A stretch of 64,000 nucleotides of DNA. It comes from an uncultured bacterium (GTDB lineage Bacteria > Bacillota > Clostridia > Oscillospirales > Oscillospiraceae). The stretch's first letter is position 1, and every line of letters starts with the position of its first letter. The notes beneath the pieces were generated by a model, which ran no database searches, was not told the origin of the DNA, and saw nothing but the letters and a program-made list of their open reading frames with translations. The DNA is taken from NCBI GenBank assembly GCA_949293245.1, contig CASFCS010000005.1, positions 1 to 64,000 on the forward strand, in the 5' to 3' direction. Shown in pieces: positions 59,019 through 64,000 of this stretch. Position numbers and translations under genes: made by a program.

Positions 59019-60866
59019 TCAGCCGGCAGCCGGTCCGCCCCGCTTGAGCCACAAAAAGCCGTAGCCCTCCAGGTCCAGGGCGCCCCCGGCCCGGGGCTGT
59101 CCGGTCACCAGATCGGTGAACTCCCCCTGGGGGCACCAGGCGGTCTGGGACTCCTCGGAGAAGTTGAACAGGGCGATGAGCTCCTCATCGCCGTACCGGC
59201 GGCTGAGGGCCAGCACCGAGGCATTCCCCGTCTGGGGCAGGTCCACCTGGGCATCGGCCCGGAAGGCCGCCTGGTCCCCCCGGATTTCCTCCAGTCGCCG
59301 CAGGGACTGGAAGATCCGGCCGGGGACGGTGGTCTCATCCCGGCACAGCGCCGCCTGGTCCCACTGGAAGTCTCCCCGGTGGACATAGCGGCTGTCGTCC
59401 GCCTTGGCCGGGTCGCCGTGGTAGTTGTAGTCGTTGAGCCGCCCCAGCTCGTCCCCGCTGTAGAGCACGGGGATGCCGCTCTGGGACAGCATCCAGGCGT
59501 GGAGCATCAGGTCACAGCGGATGCCCCGCTCCAGCCCGGCGGTGTCGCCGCTGACCAGGGCGCTCTCAATGCCGCACAGGGAGGCGGTGGTGCCGCACAG
59601 CCGGGCGTCCCCCAGCCGGGGGTCGTCGTTGTACAGCTCGCCTCTGGACCAGCTCCCCGGCACCCGGCCGGTAAACCAGTCGTTGAGATACTTCTTGTGG
59701 GGCACCTCCCCCTGGTGGCGCCGGGACAGCCAGGGGTAGTCCAGCCCCCAGCCGATGTCGTCGTGGCAGCGGAGGTAATTCTGGAACAGGCAGGTCCGGG
59801 GCAGGGCGCACACCTGCTCCATCTGGTGGCGCAGAAGCCCCACGTCCCGGGTGGCCACCGTGTTCCAGGTGGTGCACATGGTGGTGACGTTGTAGAGCAT
59901 GTCGCACTCGGGCTTCTCCGGGGTACCGAAATAGGGGGCCACCTTGGCCGGCTCCATCACCACCTCCCCCAGCAGCAGCACCCCGGGGCACACCACCTGG
60001 CAGGCCAGGCGGATGAGGCGCACCAGGGTGTGGACCTGGGGCAGGTTGCGGCAATCGGTGCCCAGTTCCTTCCAGATGTAAGGCACCGCGTCCAGCCGGA
60101 TCACGTCCATGCCCCGGTTGGCCAGGTAGAGGAGGTTCTCCGTCATGTCGTTGAGCACCATGGGGTTGGCGTAGTTCAGGTCCCACTGGAAGGGGTAGAA
60201 GGAGGTCATCACCACCTGGCCGCAGTCGGGCAGCCAGGTGAAGTTCCCCGGGGCGGTGGTGGGAAACACCTGGGGCACCGTCCGCTCGAACTGAGCGGGG
60301 ATCTCCCAGTCGTCGTAGAAGAAATAGCGGCCCCGGGCCACCGGGTCCCCCGCCCGGGCGGCCTTGGCCCAGGGGTGCTCCTCGCTGGTGTGGTTGAGTA
60401 CAAAGTCCAGGCACAGGGCGATGTCCTTCTCCCGGCAGGCGTCGGCCAGCTCCTCCAGGTCCTCCATGGTGCCCAGGTCGGGGCGCACCTTCCGGAAGTC
60501 GGACACGGCGTAGCCCCCGTCGCTCTTCCCTTCGGGGGAGTCCAGCAGGGGCATCAGGTGGAGATAGTTGATGCCGCAGGCCTTCAGATAGGGCAGCTTC
60601 TGCCGCACGCCCTTCAGCGTCCCGGCAAAGCAGGAGGGGTAGAGCATCATCCCCAGCATTTTGTTGGAGCGGCACCAGTCCGGGTGGGCCAGCCGCCTCT
60701 CATCCTGCTGCCGCAAGGCCTCCTTCCGCTGGCCCAGGGCGTGCTCCAGCATCCCCAGGAAGTAGGCAAAGGCCCCCTCGTTCTCCCCGTAGAGAGAGGT
60801 ATAGAGTCCCCGCAGCTCCTCCCGGCAGGGCTGGAGCCGCTCCTCAAACAGGTCGTGATGGTTCAC
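59019..60866 (-). CDS. Amylosucrase-like GH13 enzyme
   Basis: A 615-residue GH13_4-type glucansucrase. N-terminal helical domain (about 1-85), (beta/alpha)8 barrel with LDFVLNHTSEEHPWA, nucleophile Asp in GMDVIRLDAVPYIWKELG, acid/base Glu in VLLLGEVVM, transition-state region FQNYLRCHDDIGWG, a large B' loop, and a C-terminal beta domain. Such enzymes turn sucrose into alpha-1,4-glucan plus fructose (or isomers). Its ATG overlaps the fructokinase stop (ATGA), and fructose release fits fructokinase. Amylosucrase versus sucrose hydrolase/phosphorylase is inferred from length and context. Confidence 0.85.
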   Translation of the reverse strand: MNHHDLFEERLQPCREELRGLYTSLYGENEGAFAYFLGMLEHALGQRKEALRQQDERRLAHPDWCRSNKMLGMMLYPSCFAGTLKGVRQKLPYLKACGINYLHLMPLLDSPEGKSDGGYAVSDFRKVRPDLGTMEDLEELADACREKDIALCLDFVLNHTSEEHPWAKAARAGDPVARGRYFFYDDWEIPAQFERTVPQVFPTTAPGNFTWLPDCGQVVMTSFYPFQWDLNYANPMVLNDMTENLLYLANRGMDVIRLDAVPYIWKELGTDCRNLPQVHTLVRLIRLACQVVCPGVLLLGEVVMEPAKVAPYFGTPEKPECDMLYNVTTMCTTWNTVATRDVGLLRHQMEQVCALPRTCLFQNYLRCHDDIGWGLDYPWLSRRHQGEVPHKKYLNDWFTGRVPGSWSRGELYNDDPRLGDARLCGTTASLCGIESALVSGDTAGLERGIRCDLMLHAWMLSQSGIPVLYSGDELGRLNDYNYHGDPAKADDSRYVHRGDFQWDQAALCRDETTVPGRIFQSLRRLEEIRGDQAAFRADAQVDLPQTGNASVLALSRRYGDEELIALFNFSEESQTAWCPQGEFTDLVTGQPRAGGALDLEGYGFLWLKRGGPAAG

Positions 60867-61831
60867 TGCGCGCCCTCCTCTCCGGACAGCACCTCATCCA
60901 GGGTGGGCATGGCGGGGATGGCCCCGGGGCGGGTGCAGGTGAGGGCGGCGGCCCGGTTGGCAAAGTCCAGGGCCTCCTCCAGCTTCTTGGGGGTGAGGTT
61001 CTCCAGCCCGCCGGCCAGCACCAGCCGGGTCAGCAGGGCCCCCAGGAAAGTGTCCCCCGCTCCGTTGGTGTCCGCCACCCGGACGGGCCGGGAGGCCACC
61101 CGGCCGGTGGACTCGCCCAGGCGGTAAAAGCTGCCCCCCGCCCCCATGGTCACCACGATCAGGGGGATGCGGTAGGTCTCATAGAGGGCCAGGCTGCCCG
61201 CCTCCAGGTCCTCCGTGCCGGTGAGAAGGGCCAGCTCCTCCTCCGCCAGCTTGAGCACATGGCACAGGGACAAAGGCTCCTTCATCCACGTCAGGGCGGT
61301 GTCCAGATCGCTCCACAGGCTGGCGCGGTAGTTGGGGTCGTAGCTCAGCAGCACCCCCAGCTCACCCGCCCGCCGGGCGGCGGCCAGAGTGGCGCTCCGG
61401 GCGGGCTCTGTGGTGAGACTCACAGAGCCGAAGTGGAGAAAGACGGGCCGCTCCTCATAGGCCTCCAGGGCCGCCACCGCCTCCTCCGGGGTGAGCTGGG
61501 TGTCCGCGCCGGGGGTGCGGTAAAAGGCAAAGCTCCGCTCCCCCCCGGCGTCCACGCTGACCACCGCCAGGGTGGTCAGTACGCTCCCGTCCTCATAGAG
61601 CCCGGTCACATCCACCTTGTCCCCGGTGAGGGTGTCTTTCAGGATGCCGCCGAAGGCATCCTTTCCCACCTTGCCGATAAAGGCGGCCTCGCTCCCCAGC
61701 CGGGCGGCGGCCACCGCCACATTGGCGGGTGCGCCCCCGGGAAAGGCGGCGTAGCGGCGAATGGGCCCGGCGGGCTCCGCGGTCTGGGTCAGGTCGATGA
61801 GGGCCTCGCCCACAGTTACGATTTCCGGCAT
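60863..61831 (-). CDS. PfkB-family fructokinase
   Basis: A 322-residue ribokinase-family sugar kinase. FPGGAPANVAVAAARLG at the N-terminus, lid region KVGKDAFGGILKDTL, and ADTNGAGDTFLGALLTRL with the catalytic Asp (G-A-G-D). Fructose to fructose-6-phosphate, consistent with the amylosucrase next door. ATG at 61831 follows AGAAGGTG; coupled to the amylosucrase gene downstream. Confidence 0.92.
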   Translation of the reverse strand: MPEIVTVGEALIDLTQTAEPAGPIRRYAAFPGGAPANVAVAAARLGSEAAFIGKVGKDAFGGILKDTLTGDKVDVTGLYEDGSVLTTLAVVSVDAGGERSFAFYRTPGADTQLTPEEAVAALEAYEERPVFLHFGSVSLTTEPARSATLAAARRAGELGVLLSYDPNYRASLWSDLDTALTWMKEPLSLCHVLKLAEEELALLTGTEDLEAGSLALYETYRIPLIVVTMGAGGSFYRLGESTGRVASRPVRVADTNGAGDTFLGALLTRLVLAGGLENLTPKKLEEALDFANRAAALTCTRPGAIPAMPTLDEVLSGEEGAQ

Positions 61832-61854
61832 AATATGCACCTTCTCTTTATGAA

Positions 61855-62622
61855 TTAGGGCTTCCCGCCGCCCTCGCCGTCCTCCTCCTCCCAGGGTTCC
61901 TTCTGGGGGGCGGGGCCGTAGTCCCGCAGCAGGGTGCGCAGGAAGAAGTTGGACAGGAGGCAGGGCAGGGAGAAGCCCAGAAACACCACATACATCAGGC
62001 TGATGGGGAGCTCCAGAATGCCGAAGGCGGTCAGGCCGTACCCCAGCACCGCCGCGGCCAGGGGCCGCAGGGGCTTGCCCAGCCCCAGGGTCAGGGCCAG
62101 CCGGAGGGATTTCCGCACCCCCAGCCCCGCCCCCAGGGCGCCGTACAGGCAGCCCGAGGAGAGCAGTGTGACCAGCAGCACCGTGGAGCACACCAGGAAG
62201 GGGGCGAACATCACCGGGTTGTCTGCCGCCCGGGTGAGATAGAACCAGGCGCCGAAGCCCGACAGCACCAGGGGGACGGCAGTGAGGAAAAAGGCGGCGT
62301 AGCCCTGCTTCCAGTAGGTACGGAAGGCGGTGCGGTAGTCGTAAAAGCACAGCACCGGCTTGTCCAGCATCATCTTGCGCACCACCTGGTTCATGGCGAA
62401 GATGGCGGGCGGAATGGTGACCACCGGGATGCATGAGAGCAGAAACAGCAGATTGAGAAGAAAGATGGACCCCGCCTCCAGCTGAACGATCTCCAGCAGC
62501 CGGGCCGGGCCGGTCTTCTCCGGCGCGTCCGGGTCGATGCCCGGGCCGGGCGCGTCATAATCTTTTCGGAAAAACAAATGGGACCGCCTCACTTCCGTCC
62601 AAATCTCTATCAGCGTGACCAT
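61855..62622 (-). CDS. YesL-like (DUF624) membrane protein
   Basis: A 255-residue protein with five or so membrane helices after a basic cytoplasmic N-terminus, including IFLLNLLFLLSCIPVVTIPPAIFAMNQVVRKM, which is the DUF624/YesL signature (SxxPVVTxxPAxxA). These proteins accompany sugar ABC operons; role unknown. The ATG at 62622 is preferred (GGTGGGG upstream); the in-frame start at 62691 adds 23 less typical residues. It heads the sucrose operon. Confidence 0.8.
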   Translation of the reverse strand: MVTLIEIWTEVRRSHLFFRKDYDAPGPGIDPDAPEKTGPARLLEIVQLEAGSIFLLNLLFLLSCIPVVTIPPAIFAMNQVVRKMMLDKPVLCFYDYRTAFRTYWKQGYAAFFLTAVPLVLSGFGAWFYLTRAADNPVMFAPFLVCSTVLLVTLLSSGCLYGALGAGLGVRKSLRLALTLGLGKPLRPLAAAVLGYGLTAFGILELPISLMYVVFLGFSLPCLLSNFFLRTLLRDYGPAPQKEPWEEEDGEGGGKP

Positions 62623-62872
62623 ATCATACCCCACCGGCCAATTCAATAGCAATAAACTGACCATGCGGGTAATTTCGTGATATCCTCCCATCTGGCGGCA
62701 GTTTTATCATCTTTTTACCGATACCATCAACATTTTACTGTTGCGCGGGAGTAGCCTCCATGCTATCCTAGGTGCCGAAGAGGGCTGTCCCGGCGGCCGC
62801 CCGTATCCAGGCTCCGCCGGGACATCAATAAATTACCCATCCGATCATTATAATAAATGGAGGTCAAGGATC

Positions 62873-63973
62873 ATGGCTAGCATTACGTTCAAGCATGTCA
62901 ACAAAACCTACCCCGGCAACGTGACCGTCGTTCCCGATCTGAACCTGGAGATCAAGGACAAGGAGTTTGTCATTCTGGTGGGCCCCTCCGGCTGCGGCAA
63001 GTCCACCACCCTGCGGATGATCGCCGGTCTGGAGGACATCAGCGGCGGCGAGCTGTACATCGGCGACCGGCTGGTCAACGACGTGGCCCCCAAGGACCGG
63101 GACATCGCCATGGTCTTCCAGAACTACGCGCTCTACCCCCACATGACGGTGTATAAGAACATCGCCTTTGGTCTCATCCAGCAGAAGGTGCCCAAGGACG
63201 AGATTGACCGCCGGGTCCACGAGGCCGCCCGGGCCCTGGATCTGGAGCAGCTGCTCAACCGCAAGCCCAAGGCCCTCTCCGGCGGCCAGCGCCAGCGGGT
63301 GTCCCTGGGCCGGGCCATGGTGCGCAACCCCGCCGTGTTCCTGCTGGACGAGCCTCTGTCCAACCTGGACGCCAAGCTGCGCACCGCCATGCGCGCCGAG
63401 ATCAGCCGCCTGCACAAGCGGCTCCAGACCACCTTCGTCTACGTCACCCACGACCAGACCGAGGCCATGACCATGGGCGACCGCATCGTGGTGATGAAGG
63501 ACGGCATCATCCAGCAGAACGACGCCCCCCAGGTGCTCTACGACTATCCCTGCAACCTGTTTGTGGCGGGCTTCATCGGCTCCCCCCAGATGAACTTCCT
63601 GGACGCCGTGGTGGTCAAGCAGGGGGACGGCTTTGCCGTCCAGGTCTGCGGTGCCACTGTGGCCCTCCCCGCCCGGATGAAGGACGCCGTGGCCCCCTAC
63701 GAGGGCAAGAAGGTGGTGCTGGGCATCCGTCCCGAGGACATCGTTGCCGCCGACCACGGCCAGGCCTCCGGCGAGAGCATGACCTCCACCGTGGAGATCG
63801 CCGAGCTCATGGGCGCGGAGATCAGCCTCCATGTGGACTGCCAGGGCAACCGGATGGTCATCCGCACCGAGCCCACCTTCAAGGGCCGGGAGGGGGACAC
63901 CGCCATCCTCACCTTCAAGAACGAGAAGATCCACCTCTTTGACAAGGAGACCGAGCGGGCCATCGCCCACTGA
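62873..63973 (+). CDS. MsmK/UgpC-type sugar ABC transporter ATPase
   Basis: A 366-residue ATPase of the CUT1 sugar importers. Walker A GPSGCGKST, Q-loop FQNYALYPHMTV, signature LSGGQRQRVSLGRA, Walker B VFLLDEPLSNLDAKLR, H-loop YVTHDQTEAM, then a C-terminal OB-fold regulatory domain (about 240-366; GIRPEDI, NFLDAVVV). ATG at 62873 follows AATGGAGG. It is separated from and divergent to the sucrose operon; in many Firmicutes one such MsmK powers several sugar importers. Its permease genes are not in the window. Confidence 0.94.
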   Translation: MASITFKHVNKTYPGNVTVVPDLNLEIKDKEFVILVGPSGCGKSTTLRMIAGLEDISGGELYIGDRLVNDVAPKDRDIAMVFQNYALYPHMTVYKNIAFGLIQQKVPKDEIDRRVHEAARALDLEQLLNRKPKALSGGQRQRVSLGRAMVRNPAVFLLDEPLSNLDAKLRTAMRAEISRLHKRLQTTFVYVTHDQTEAMTMGDRIVVMKDGIIQQNDAPQVLYDYPCNLFVAGFIGSPQMNFLDAVVVKQGDGFAVQVCGATVALPARMKDAVAPYEGKKVVLGIRPEDIVAADHGQASGESMTSTVEIAELMGAEISLHVDCQGNRMVIRTEPTFKGREGDTAILTFKNEKIHLFDKETERAIAH

Positions 63974-64000
63974 GTCCCCACAACATTCACCCATCGGCAT

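Noticed and set aside
1..64000. CRISPR arrays, rRNA genes, insertion sequences
   Set aside because: No regularly spaced repeats, rRNA signatures, or transposase genes with terminal inverted repeats were seen on either strand.

Overview
The window looks like chromosome from a high-GC, spore-forming Gram-positive gut bacterium of the class Clostridia, most like the Oscillospiraceae (Flavonifractor / Intestinimonas / Lawsonibacter type). This is inferred from gene content and order, not from a marker gene. Supporting evidence: strong GGAGG ribosome sites, the Firmicutes block yqfC-yqfD-phoH-ybeY-era-yqzL-recO, sporulation proteins (YqfC, YqfD, a YlbJ-like protein, a GerMN lipoprotein, a sporulation-sigma fragment), a VanRS-like two-component pair, and low-GC intergenic islands in otherwise GC-rich sequence.

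Layout. 1-433: leader and promoter of a gene off the left edge, then the corA terminator. 434-1360: CorA-type Mg2+ channel with a structured leader. 1756-12438 (all minus): glycoside-use locus with a GtrA-like membrane protein, LytTR regulator and GHKL kinase, cytoplasmic GH2, membrane-anchored domain-swapped GH3 (frameshifted by an 8-bp tandem duplication), a 4-TM protein and a GPH sugar symporter. 13259-19070: MerR-like regulator, surface (SLH) phosphodiester glycosidase, hemW, CmpB-like membrane protein. 19071-22071 (plus): RluA-type pseudouridine synthase, nicotinate phosphoribosyltransferase, Nudix hydrolase. 22109-30152 (minus): recO, yqzL, era, a phosphoesterase, a ParB-like/BMP fusion, ybeY, a hypothetical, phoH, yqfD, yqfC. 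30271-31673: YlbJ-like protein and a small Cys protein.

31767-44528 is a compact 12.8-kb minus-strand cluster encoding terminase, portal, protease, capsid, connectors, contractile sheath, tube, a frameshifting tail chaperone and baseplate. It has no integrase, repressor, replication, lysis or tail-fibre gene and no normal tape-measure gene. It resembles PBSX or a gene transfer agent and is the main candidate for an undescribed system here.

44688-51478: GerMN lipoprotein, Zn-ribbon protein, phosphopantetheinyl transferase, an orphan histidine kinase flanked by two copies of one operator/promoter motif, a UvrD-like helicase, glycerol dehydrogenase and tRNA-Thr(CGT). 51479-52100 is an AT-rich gap with four DnaA-box-like 9-mers. 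52101-56175 (plus): VanRS-like pair, a D-Ala-D-Ala-ligase-like protein that has lost its catalytic residues, L-lactate dehydrogenase. 56224-58855 (minus): Crp/Fnr regulator, the last 23 codons of a sporulation-type sigma gene ending on a perfect dyad with a GT centre, then a large serine recombinase: probably one edge of a sigma-gene-interrupting (skin-like) element. 59019-63973: sucrose module of amylosucrase, fructokinase, YesL-like membrane protein and an MsmK-type ABC ATPase.
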